Positions 6,129 through 12,249 of a stretch of DNA of 12,403 nt are shown here, piece after piece; position 1 is the first letter of the stretch, and every line of letters starts with the position of its first letter. The stretch is taken from contig JAUXGQ010000011.1 in NCBI GenBank assembly GCA_030621975.1, forward strand, positions 1 through 12,403, in the 5' to 3' direction. Both the position numbers and the translations under genes were made by a program. The stretch is from Gammaproteobacteria bacterium (GTDB lineage Bacteria; Pseudomonadota; Gammaproteobacteria; Chromatiales; Chromatiaceae). The notes beneath the pieces were generated by a model. The model worked only from the letters and a program-made list of their open reading frames with translations. It had not been told where the DNA came from and did no database searches.

Positions 6129-6524
6129 ATGTCGAGCAGCAGCGCAGCGTCCGGGATGAGAGACAACAGGCCCCCCGTGCGAGAGGGTGTGCCAGTCAAT
6201 GGCCGGGCTAAAACCGACGGCATGAGCAGGAGCCGGCGCCTCAACACTCGACCAGGCGCCGAAGAACAACGCATGGAACTGACTCCAGCCCACCTGGAGG
6301 TAATCCGCTTCTTGCAAGCCTATGCGTCTGGGCATGAAAGCGTCCCCGACGCCCGGGAACTTGCAAACGTGATGGCACAGCATTTCGAGAGGCAGGGTGG
6401 GCGCAGGTATCTTTACCTGCTGTTTCCCAAGGGTCCCGTCACGCAGGCCAGCAAGATCGCCGGTTTGGAGATTCCAACCAACGGTGTCAAGGGCTCACCA
6501 GCCGGTCGGTCTTGGCGGCCATAA
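6129..6524 (+). CDS. DsrC/TusE-family protein lacking both redox cysteines (RspA-like)
   Basis: A 131-residue protein. Residues 49-120 align with the helical core and C-terminal arm of DsrC/TusE: ELTPAHLEVIRFLQAY (DsrC/TusE have LT/S-x-E/A-HWEVIxFxRxxY), then YLYLLFPKGPVTQASKIAG. DsrC passes sulfur through two cysteines, in QACKIAG and in the final PTGCV; TusE keeps only the last. Here these are QASKIAG (Ser108) and PTNGV (118-120), so neither cysteine exists and no persulfide can be carried. Such proteins have been called RspA, a proposed regulatory branch. The N-terminal 48 residues are Ser/Arg-rich and do not resemble the usual DsrC beta-hairpin region. The tail after PTNGV (KGSPAGRSWRP) runs over the 3' end of the opposite phhB gene by 38 bp. 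ATG 6129 follows a GAGAGGT site with short spacing; ATG 6117 is possible. A good promoter lies upstream. The family call is firm; the function is inferred. Confidence 0.82.
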   Translation: MSSSSAASGMRDNRPPVREGVPVNGRAKTDGMSRSRRLNTRPGAEEQRMELTPAHLEVIRFLQAYASGHESVPDARELANVMAQHFERQGGRRYLYLLFPKGPVTQASKIAGLEIPTNGVKGSPAGRSWRP

Positions 6525-6828
6525 TAAAATCGTTCTTATGCAGGCCCTTGATCTTGTGGCTCCACCAGGTAACGGTGACGCTTCCCCACTCGGTTAGAAT
6601 CGCCGGGTGGTGGCCCTGCGCCTCGGCAAGCTCTCCCACCCGGTTAGTGAAAGCCAGCGCATCGACGAAGTTCTTGAACCCAAAGGCACGCTCGAGCTGC
6701 AAGATCCCGTCCCGCACCGCCGGTGTCCAGTCGGGGATCTCACCCACCAAGGCGGCCAACTCTTCGTCGCTCACCCTGGGTGCGTCGGCACGGCAGGCTT
6801 CACACTGCTGTTGTTCGAGTCCACTCAT
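6487..6828 (-). CDS. phhB: pterin-4a-carbinolamine dehydratase (PhhB/PCD)
   Basis: A 113-residue cytoplasmic enzyme that dehydrates 4a-hydroxytetrahydrobiopterin so the pterin cofactor of aromatic amino acid hydroxylases can be recycled. The full family motif is present with exact spacing: Glu69, His73-His74-Pro75, Trp81, His91 and Asp100 (EAQGHHP ... WSHK ... ND). The N-terminus has the CEACRADAP sequence typical of bacterial members. No phenylalanine hydroxylase gene is in the window, so the role here is open; PCD proteins without a hydroxylase partner occur and have been linked to other pterin chemistry. It starts 17 bp after the stop of the small acidic protein on the same strand, so the two are probably one operon. 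Its last codons overlap the convergent DsrC-like gene. Confidence 0.93.
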   Translation of the reverse strand: MSGLEQQQCEACRADAPRVSDEELAALVGEIPDWTPAVRDGILQLERAFGFKNFVDALAFTNRVGELAEAQGHHPAILTEWGSVTVTWWSHKIKGLHKNDFIMAAKTDRLVSP

Positions 6829-6845
6829 TGCTTGTCCCGCACTGT

Positions 6846-7094
6846 CTAACCTTCGTCGAATCCTTCCCCGGTATCGTTGCTCAGGGTTTTGCGGAGCCCC
6901 TGTTCAGGGCGCTCCGTCTGGATAGCAGCATAGGTACGCATGCTGTCTTCGGACTCGAAATATATCGTCAGACCCTCATCCGGGTCCCCTTCCTGGATCC
7001 AGGGGTGTCCTTCGGTATCCGTAATGGTGTTGCCGGTGATGGGATCGGTCCGCTCTTCCCGATCGAAATGGGGATGGGACTGCTGAGTAGTCAT
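6846..7094 (-). CDS. small acidic protein of unknown function
   Basis: An 82-residue soluble protein that I do not recognise. It is rich in Asp, Glu, Thr and Gly, with no cysteine, no membrane segment and no signal peptide. Features are a HFDREERTDPITGNTI start, a GHPWIQEGDPDEGLTIYFES middle that could form beta strands, and a likely disordered tail (SNDTGEGFDEG). A perfect GGAGGG ribosome site (7102-7107) lies 7 bp before the ATG, and a promoter is seen upstream, so the gene is very likely real. It sits first in a probable operon with phhB (17-bp gap). A role linked to the dehydratase is possible by position only. Confidence 0.7.
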   Translation of the reverse strand: MTTQQSHPHFDREERTDPITGNTITDTEGHPWIQEGDPDEGLTIYFESEDSMRTYAAIQTERPEQGLRKTLSNDTGEGFDEG

Positions 7095-7142
7095 CGTATA
7101 GCCCTCCAGAAAGCTGATTGACGTCGCGACCTCACATTGGTA

Positions 7143-7170
7143 AGCATATATTCCTGACGATTTTAGTCAA
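7143..7170 (-). promoter_or_regulatory. promoter of the acidic-protein/phhB operon
   Basis: Read on the minus strand, TTGACT (7170 to 7165) is followed after 16 bp by TATGCT (7148 to 7143), matching the sigma-70 consensus at five and four of six bases. The start would be near 7136, giving a leader of about 40 nt that contains the GGAGGG site. Confidence 0.5.
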
Positions 7171-7304
7171 GAACCATTTCCCGCCTCGCGCTCTCGAAAA
7201 TCCGTGACAATAGGTACCGATGACGACCCCGGCCCGGATTTCCATCGTCAGGTCCGTAAAGCGACATCCCTGTCGCACTTCTCCCACCAGGATTCAGGAT
7301 CCAG

Positions 7305-7781
7305 CTACTCGTAGACCGCGACTATGCGCCACTCCCAATCCTGCAGCCGCATGCGGGCATGCACCGGATTCTCCCCCAATTGTCCAATACGTATCAGAAA
7401 CCGATCGAAGGATTCAAAAAACGCAAAGCTGATAGGGTCCAGCAAAGACGGGGCACTAGCGGTCCCCGGATCCGATTTGGAAAGGAGCCGTGCCCGAACC
7501 CAGTCGATGGTGACCAGCTGCTCGATGGCGGAACCACCGAGTTGACTGATGCCCCCCCTGATAAACTCGAGCATCGGGTTGCTGTCCCGGCCCACGGCCC
7601 CCTGCAACCCTTGATGCATGCGATTCTTGAATTCCTGCTGCACGGCATCCAGATTGACCAGGTGCTCAAGGGAGGTGGGATCGTTGCTCGTCAAGGCACG
7701 ATCCAATCGCAAAATCGTGACATACGGCCAGGCGATATAAGCCAGAAAAAACAGTAGCAGCGGTATGCGCAGTAGTTTCAT
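7305..7781 (-). CDS. DUF2939 family membrane-anchored protein
   Basis: A 158-residue protein with one N-terminal hydrophobic helix (residues 4-22, LRIPLLLFFLAYIAWPYVT), probably an uncleaved anchor or signal. The following segment, LRLDRALTSNDPTSLEHLVNLDAVQQEFKNRM, has the DUF2939 pattern of a short helix, a D-x-x-x-L-x-x-x-V-x-x-x-x-V/A-Q motif and a long amphipathic helix. The C-terminal third (SFAFFESFDRFLIRI...WRIVAVYE) has strands typical of the family. The function is unknown. The start is supported by AGAGGA upstream with 8-bp spacing. It stands alone on the minus strand; a 134-bp stretch to the next promoter (7171-7304) holds nothing I can name. Confidence 0.75.
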   Translation of the reverse strand: MKLLRIPLLLFFLAYIAWPYVTILRLDRALTSNDPTSLEHLVNLDAVQQEFKNRMHQGLQGAVGRDSNPMLEFIRGGISQLGGSAIEQLVTIDWVRARLLSKSDPGTASAPSLLDPISFAFFESFDRFLIRIGQLGENPVHARMRLQDWEWRIVAVYE

Positions 7782-7872
7782 GAAGGGGGTCCTCTAATCT
7801 CTTAGTCTGTAAGTCTTGCGCAAAACGCCAAAGAATTTGACGCCGACAACCCATCAGCATCAAACAGCAAGT

Positions 7873-7946
7873 GTAGGCTGGGGCTTGCCCCAGCTTTGCT
7901 GCGTACCGGCGCGCGAAACAAAGAGCTGGGGCGAGCCCCAGCCTAC
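7873..7946. repeat. REP-like inverted repeat, family B, copy 2
   Basis: Arms at 7873-7895 and 7924-7946 with a 28-bp spacer. The left arm is identical to that of the copy at 5325-5399, including the TTTGCTGC that follows (31 bp in common). The right arm differs by one base in its loop (GGGGCGAGCCCC instead of GGGGCAAGCCCC). The spacer centres differ, as expected for paired REP units where only the arms are conserved. Confidence 0.9.
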
Positions 7947-7990
7947 CACGGCAGTTCCGGCTATGCCGGGTTAGGGTTAACCAGTTAGCA

Positions 7991-8023
7991 TCCGGAAATA
8001 CCCGTCCCTGGGACATTTCCGGA
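7991..8023. repeat. inverted repeat, 9-bp arms
   Basis: TCCGGAAAT (7991-7999) pairs perfectly with ATTTCCGGA (8015-8023). The loop contains a further palindrome, GTCCC-T-GGGAC (8004-8014). It lies between the family B copy and the larger dyad at 8034. There is no T-run on either side. Confidence 0.7.
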
Positions 8024-8024
8024 A

Positions 8025-8115
8025 CGGCACATCCCTGTGCCGCCAGTGCGGCGTTGCGCTCCTGGTAATGGGCTGGCCATTCACTGCGTAGCGCGCCTTG
8101 CACTGGCGGCACAGG
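8025..8115. repeat. large nested inverted repeat between DUF2939 and ABC-F genes
   Basis: Perfect 16-bp arms: 8034-8049 (CCTGTGCCGCCAGTGC) and 8100-8115 (its reverse complement), 50 bp apart. Within the gap are GCGCT/AGCGC (8056-8060 with 8090-8094) and AATGG/CCATT (8067-8071 with 8077-8081), so a single strand could fold into one long, interrupted hairpin. A competing hairpin, CGGCAC-ATCCCT-GTGCCG (8025-8042), overlaps the left arm. It begins 41 bp after the ABC-F stop (minus strand) and has no T-run, so it is not a standard terminator. It could be an uncharacterised mobile palindromic element or a structured RNA 3' end. Confidence 0.75.
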
Positions 8116-8156
8116 CGCGCTCTGAATGTCACAGGATTGGTGACGGGGTACACAAG

Positions 8157-10055
8157 CTAACCATCCCGCTCAGCGATTTCCAGGTCCTCGCCCACAGCCA
8201 GCCAGGCCTGTTCGGTGTCGTCGAGTAAGGCGTCGACCCGCGCCTTTTCCACCAGCAGGGACTTGAGACGTTGTTTCTGGGATTCCGAATAGATCTCGTT
8301 ATCCGCCAGTTGAGCCTGCAGTTCCGCCTGCTGCTCGCCGAGCCGTTCCATCGCTTCCTCCAGCTCGTTGAGCTTGCGCTTCAACGGCTTGAGCCGGGAG
8401 CGCTTTTCCGCTTCCTCCCGTTTACGGGTGTTGCGCAGGGCCATGGTATTCGGAGCTTTTCCGGCGCCGCCGGGGGTTCGGCGGGTGCTCTGCTCGGCGA
8501 GCCATGCGGGATAGTCTTCGAGATCGCCGGGAAACGCCTCCACCCTGGCCGCGGCCACCAGCAGCAACTGATCGCTGGTGATGCGCAACAGGTGCCGGTC
8601 GTGAGAGACGATCACCATGGCGCCCTCGAAATCCTGCAGGGCCTGCCCCAGGGCATGCCGCATCTCCAGATCCAGGTGGTTTGTGGGCTCATCGAGCAAC
8701 AGCAGATTGGGGCGTCGAAATATCAGCAGCGCCAGCACGAGACGAGCCTTCTCACCGCCGGACAGGGGGGCGACGGGTTCCAGGGCACGGTCGCCGCTGA
8801 ACCCGAATCCGCCGAGATAATCACGCAATGACTGTTCTCCGGCCGCGGGCGCCAGGCGTTGCAGATGGCTTATGGGACTGGCGTCGAGTTGCAGCTGCTC
8901 AAGCTGATGCTGGGCAAAATACCCCACCCGCAGGTCCCTGGCCGCATCCATGTTCCCCGAAAGGGGCGGAATCTCCCCGGCCAGCAGCTTGATGAGGGTG
9001 GATTTGCCGGCCCCGTTGGGTCCCAGCAACCCCACCCGGTCTCCCGGCGCAAGGCTGAGCTCCACATGTTGAAGTACCCTCACCTCATCGTACCCCACCG
9101 CGACTTCCTCCAATCGGATCAGCGGATGGGGGGCCTTTTCGGGGGGGAAGAAGCTGAAATAAAACGGGGCATCCACGTGGGCCGGCCCGATCAACTCCAT
9201 CCGCTGCAGCGCCTTGAGCCGGCTCTGTGCCTGCCGGGCCTTGGTCGCTTTGGCACGGAAGCGCTCCACATATCCGCGGATATGGGCGATCTCCTGCTGC
9301 TGTTTTTCATAGCTGGCCCGCTGATTCGCCAGCCGCTGAGCCCTGACCTTCTCGAACGCGGAATAGTTACCAGCGTAGAGGTTAACCCTCTGCTGTTCGA
9401 TGTGGGCAATGTCGGTAGCCACGGCATCCAGGAAATCCCGGTCATGGGAAATCAGCAGCAAGGTGCCCTGGTAGGCACGCAGCCAGCCCTCCAGCCAGAT
9501 CACCGCGTCCAGGTCAAGGTGGTTCGTCGGCTCATCGAGCAGTAACAGGTCGGAGCGGGACATCAGGGCCTGCCCCAGATTCAGACGCATGCGCCAACCC
9601 CCTGAAAAACTGCTCACGGGCAGTTGTTCCTGCTCGGGCGAGAAACCCAGTCCGTACAAGAGCCGGGCGGCGCGGCTGCGAGCGCTGTAACCCTCGATGG
9701 CATCCAGTTTCCCGTGCAACGATGCCTGCAGGTTGCCATCGCCCTGCTGTTGGGCCCGCGCCAGCGCATGCTCTATGCTGCGCAATTCCTGGTCCCCACT
9801 CACGACGTACTCGACGGCCGGGGTATCCAGCGCAGGGGTTTCCTGAGCGACATGGGCAATAACCAGGCCGGGCGGCTGGCTGAGATCACCGGCATCCGGC
9901 TGGAGTTCCCCCTGGATCAGGGCGAACAGACTGGACTTTCCGCAGCCGTTGGCGCCCGTAATACCAACCTTCTGCCCCGGGTGAATAGTGAAAGACGCCT
10001 GCCTGAAAAGCAGCTTCGGGCCGCGTCGCAGATTGAGTTGATCAAACTTGAGCAT
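8157..10055 (-). CDS. yheS: ABC-F subfamily ATPase, YheS-like
   Basis: A 632-residue soluble protein with two ABC ATPase domains and no membrane segment. Domain 1: Walker A GANGCGKS (34-41), signature SFSGGW (149-154), Walker B LLLLDEPTNHLD (170-181), His-switch SHDRDF. A basic helical linker (about 235-290, the P-site tRNA interaction motif) follows. Domain 2: Walker A GPNGAGKS (345-352), signature LSGGEKAR (431-438), Walker B LLLLDEPTNHLD (451-462), SHDRHL. The C-terminal part (545-620) is a charged coiled coil. ABC-F proteins bind the ribosomal E site and relieve translation stalls; the length and the opening MLKFDQLNLRRGPKLL match E. coli YheS. Start 10055 is chosen by homology; a longer frame exists upstream. 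No ribosome binding site is seen, and an extended -10-like TGGTAAACT just upstream hints at a leaderless message. Confidence 0.93.
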   Translation of the reverse strand: MLKFDQLNLRRGPKLLFRQASFTIHPGQKVGITGANGCGKSSLFALIQGELQPDAGDLSQPPGLVIAHVAQETPALDTPAVEYVVSGDQELRSIEHALARAQQQGDGNLQASLHGKLDAIEGYSARSRAARLLYGLGFSPEQEQLPVSSFSGGWRMRLNLGQALMSRSDLLLLDEPTNHLDLDAVIWLEGWLRAYQGTLLLISHDRDFLDAVATDIAHIEQQRVNLYAGNYSAFEKVRAQRLANQRASYEKQQQEIAHIRGYVERFRAKATKARQAQSRLKALQRMELIGPAHVDAPFYFSFFPPEKAPHPLIRLEEVAVGYDEVRVLQHVELSLAPGDRVGLLGPNGAGKSTLIKLLAGEIPPLSGNMDAARDLRVGYFAQHQLEQLQLDASPISHLQRLAPAAGEQSLRDYLGGFGFSGDRALEPVAPLSGGEKARLVLALLIFRRPNLLLLDEPTNHLDLEMRHALGQALQDFEGAMVIVSHDRHLLRITSDQLLLVAAARVEAFPGDLEDYPAWLAEQSTRRTPGGAGKAPNTMALRNTRKREEAEKRSRLKPLKRKLNELEEAMERLGEQQAELQAQLADNEIYSESQKQRLKSLLVEKARVDALLDDTEQAWLAVGEDLEIAERDG

Positions 10056-10170
10056 GTTGGAAGAGTTTACCAGCGCGCCCCGCGGCTCCCAAATCCGGGC
10101 TTGGCGCCCGGCCGTGGTCCCCGGCCCCGGTTCTGAAAAGGCCATCCTTGGGTAGATCGTACAGCATTTC

Positions 10171-10241
10171 GCAACCACGGATGGACACGGATTAACACAG
10201 ATAGAACTTCAATTACGCTTGCCTTGTCCATCCGTGGTTGC
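10171..10241. repeat. 17-bp inverted repeat, 'accacggatggacac' type
   Basis: GCAACCACGGATGGACA (10171-10187) and its exact reverse complement (10225-10241) are separated by 37 bp. After the left arm the sequence continues as near-tandem 10-bp units, GGATGGACAC and GGATTAACAC (10179-10198). Similar ACCACGGATGGACACGG strings are familiar as dispersed intergenic repeats in Proteobacteria; I cannot assign a named family. It lies in the 332-bp divergent gap (10056-10387) between the ABC-F and peptidase genes, where I see no gene. Confidence 0.75.
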
Positions 10242-10250
10242 TTTTAAGCG

Positions 10251-10306
10251 GGCTCAAGGGACATGCTGATGCAGGGATGTGCGAACAGGGCGTGGTCCCC
10301 TGAGCC
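10251..10306. repeat. imperfect 12-bp inverted repeat
   Basis: GGCTCAAGGGAC (10251-10262) pairs with GTCCCCTGAGCC (10295-10306) at 11 of 12 positions, with 32 bp between. It lies only 9 bp after the 17-bp dyad and 81 bp before the peptidase start. It may be part of the same element or a separate one; it has no T-run. Confidence 0.5.
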
Positions 10307-10387
10307 GGTAAGCCTCCCTACATGTGGGTAAAGGGCGGGTCCAGCCCGGGCGATTCACTAATTTTTTTCCTAAATAAATACCCCCGG

Positions 10388-11521
10388 ATGTCGATTAAAG
10401 ATATGCTCAGGCCACACACTAGCTTGGATGCCAAATCCAGTGAGGCTATCCGAGGGGCAAAATTGAAACGCAGAGATCTGTTAAAGAAGATTTTAGGGTT
10501 GGGTGCTATTGCATTGGGAACGCACCTCCCCTATTCGCGCTTGAGCGAATCGGACAATTCCGCAATCCAATTCACGGCTGAACCGGAGCTGCACCCCGCT
10601 CTGGCTGAGGTTTTCGAGGCCCTCATGACCGATGAAGGCGCGCAAACCCTGGCCACACTGGCGTCCGCCTCGCCTATTCTTTCAGAGGCGGAACCCGGCA
10701 GCGAAAGCGCCGCTGCCGAGACACCCAAGCCCGTTACCCCCGTGCAACCAGAATCCGAAACCGTCGATGACCCGCTCCCCCTTGCCAGCGCACCCGATGG
10801 CGAAGATGCTCGTTTGGAGAAGATTCGCCGTTTCAATGAGGTCTTTACCGACGACATTTTTCTCACTTCTGGTGAATACGCCACCTTGATAGCGGCCTTG
10901 AAGCGAATCAATCGGGTCCAAGCCTACGTGGGACATGGGAATTTCAATATTCTGGCCTTTGACGACATGCTGAATTATGCCCGGGGGGTTCCCGAGATCG
11001 GCCGATTTCGTCAGGATGAAAAGGCGTTAATGGATCGTTTATTTCACGATGACGCAAGTCAATTGGGGTTCTTCGGCAAAAAGGTAATCGTGCGTATGAC
11101 CCATCGAGTGCCCAAACGCGAGGTAATCAAGGTCCCGTACACGGGTCACTACCTGTACAAGGGCGATGCCCTGAAACTCTACGAACGCCTGCGTGATGAC
11201 ATCGGTGACAGGCTCATTCTGACCTCGGGTGTACGCAGCGTCGTCAAGCAATATCAGCTGTTCATGGCCAAAGCGGTGGCTTCCGCGGGCAATCTTTCCA
11301 AGGCCTCTCGCTCCCTCGCCCCTCCCGGTCACTCCTACCACGGCATCGGTGATTTCGATGTGGGTAAGGTCGGTTTTCACATAAACAACTTCACCGCGGC
11401 GTTCGCACAAACCGACGTCTGTAGAGAACTCCAGCGTCTGGATTATATCGGCATACGTTACACGACCCGCAACAAGTACGGGGTCAGGTACGAACCCTGG
11501 CATATGCGGGTCGTTTTGTAG
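10388..11521 (+). CDS. Tat-exported M15-type peptidase (D,D-/L,D-carboxypeptidase-like)
   Basis: A 377-residue protein from ATG 10388. Residues 27-44 (KRRDLLKKILGLGAIALG) form a twin-arginine signal, so the protein is probably folded in the cytoplasm and exported through Tat. Residues about 75-140 are a Pro/Glu/Ala-rich linker. A middle part (145-260) contains YVGHGNFNILAFDDM, not recognised. The C-terminal domain has the M15 zinc motifs: SYHGIGDFD (Ser316, His318, Asp324) and EPWHMRV (His372), with TSGVRS and KQYQLF before them. M15 enzymes trim the peptide stems of peptidoglycan. The second of the HxxxxxxD spacing residues is conserved; substrate choice cannot be read. An in-frame ATG at 10322 would add 22 residues ahead of the Tat motif; neither start has a good ribosome site. 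Next gene is 204 bp away. Confidence 0.75.
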   Translation: MSIKDMLRPHTSLDAKSSEAIRGAKLKRRDLLKKILGLGAIALGTHLPYSRLSESDNSAIQFTAEPELHPALAEVFEALMTDEGAQTLATLASASPILSEAEPGSESAAAETPKPVTPVQPESETVDDPLPLASAPDGEDARLEKIRRFNEVFTDDIFLTSGEYATLIAALKRINRVQAYVGHGNFNILAFDDMLNYARGVPEIGRFRQDEKALMDRLFHDDASQLGFFGKKVIVRMTHRVPKREVIKVPYTGHYLYKGDALKLYERLRDDIGDRLILTSGVRSVVKQYQLFMAKAVASAGNLSKASRSLAPPGHSYHGIGDFDVGKVGFHINNFTAAFAQTDVCRELQRLDYIGIRYTTRNKYGVRYEPWHMRVVL

Positions 11522-11725
11522 TAAGACCGGGTTAAAAAGATCCGAATAGTCCACGAGGCCGTGCTCCGCGCTCGAGGCGCAACCAGGGGCAGTTCGGGGT
11601 TGACAGGGGACCTTTCAAGAGGGAAACTGCGCCGAACTCACAAAGCAAAAGCTATCTCTCGGAAGCCCGTCCAGGGTCCAATCACCCAAAGACGCAAGAC
11701 CGAGCGTTGTATGAGGAGGAGTTGA

Positions 11726-12226
11726 ATGATGCGCCGACTAGCAGCATCGTCTCTGGTTGCCTTGCTCGCGCTAAGCACAGGGCCTGCAGGGGCCAGCGAC
11801 CTCTACGTGTACCCGGCTAAGGGGCAGAGCAAGGACAAAATGGAACAGGATAAGTTCGAGTGTTATAAGTTCGGGCGGGACGAGACGGGCTTCGACCCCA
11901 TGGCGCGGCCGGAAGCATCCGCGCCACCGCCCGCCAAGGAGAAGAAGACCTGGGGCACCGGACAGGGTGCGCTCGGTGGCGCCTTGCTGGGCGCCGGTAT
12001 CGGGGCCATAGCCGGTGGTGGAAAAGGGGCCGGCACCGGGGCGCTCATCGGGGGGGTCGGCGGCGGCGCCATGGGTCATGTTCGCAGATCCGGCCAGGAG
12101 GATCGTGAAAAGGCCGCTCGCAACAATTGGGAACAGCGTGAGACCTCGCGCTATGTCCAAGGCCGCAACAAATACGAGCGAGCCTACGCCGCGTGCCTCG
12201 AAGGCCGCGGCTACACGGTGCGCTGA
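11726..12226 (+). CDS. secreted glycine-zipper protein
   Basis: A 166-residue envelope protein. Signal peptide: MMRR start, hydrophobic 7-17, likely cleavage after AGA at 23. A short conserved segment DKFECYKFGRDETGFDP (42-58, Cys46) follows, then a Pro-rich stretch, a Gly/Ala-rich zipper at 78-117 (GALGGALLGAGIGAIAGG ... GALIGGVGGGAMG), and a charged C-terminal part ending YERAYAACLEGRGYTV with Cys157. Gly-zipper repeats of this sort insert in or pack against membranes; this family is common in Proteobacteria with no defined role. Cys46 and Cys157 could form a disulfide. AGGAGG (11714-11719) serves the ATG at 11726, or the adjacent ATG at 11729. It is followed after 23 bp by another secreted protein, likely in the same operon. 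Confidence 0.85.
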   Translation: MMRRLAASSLVALLALSTGPAGASDLYVYPAKGQSKDKMEQDKFECYKFGRDETGFDPMARPEASAPPPAKEKKTWGTGQGALGGALLGAGIGAIAGGGKGAGTGALIGGVGGGAMGHVRRSGQEDREKAARNNWEQRETSRYVQGRNKYERAYAACLEGRGYTVR

Positions 12227-12234
12227 GATTCGGT

Positions 12235-12244
12235 GGGGGGGGGG
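12235..12244 (+). repeat. run of ten G before a start codon
   Basis: Ten consecutive G lie in the 23-bp gap between the glycine-zipper stop and the next ATG, ending 5 bp before that ATG. The run occupies the ribosome-binding position. Such homopolymers are prone to length change. Confidence 0.9.
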
Positions 12245-12249
12245 TTGAC

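Noticed and set aside
7666..8112. Minus-strand frame of 148 codons
   Set aside because: It runs through the family B repeat and the inverted-repeat cluster and into the 5' part of the DUF2939 gene. The translation matches nothing and its composition follows the repeats.
7984..8161. Possible integron attC site (GTTAGC ... GCTAAC around nested dyads)
   Set aside because: The core triplets point the wrong way (attC reads RYYYAAC first and GTTRRRY last), and the neighbouring genes are ordinary chromosomal genes with no integrase.
8859..9545. Plus-strand frame of 228 codons inside the ABC-F gene
   Set aside because: It is antisense to two intact ATPase domains with all motifs; it is a shadow frame.
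10225..10245. Intrinsic terminator at the right arm of the 17-bp dyad (TTGC followed by TTTT)
   Set aside because: The loop is 37 nt, the T-run is only four, and no plus-strand gene ends upstream; the site lies between two divergent starts.
11600..11628. TTGACA as the -35 of the glycine-zipper gene
   Set aside because: The hexamer at 11600-11605 is perfect, but the sequence 17 bp on (GAAACT) is a poor -10 and no better spacing exists; I cannot support a promoter.
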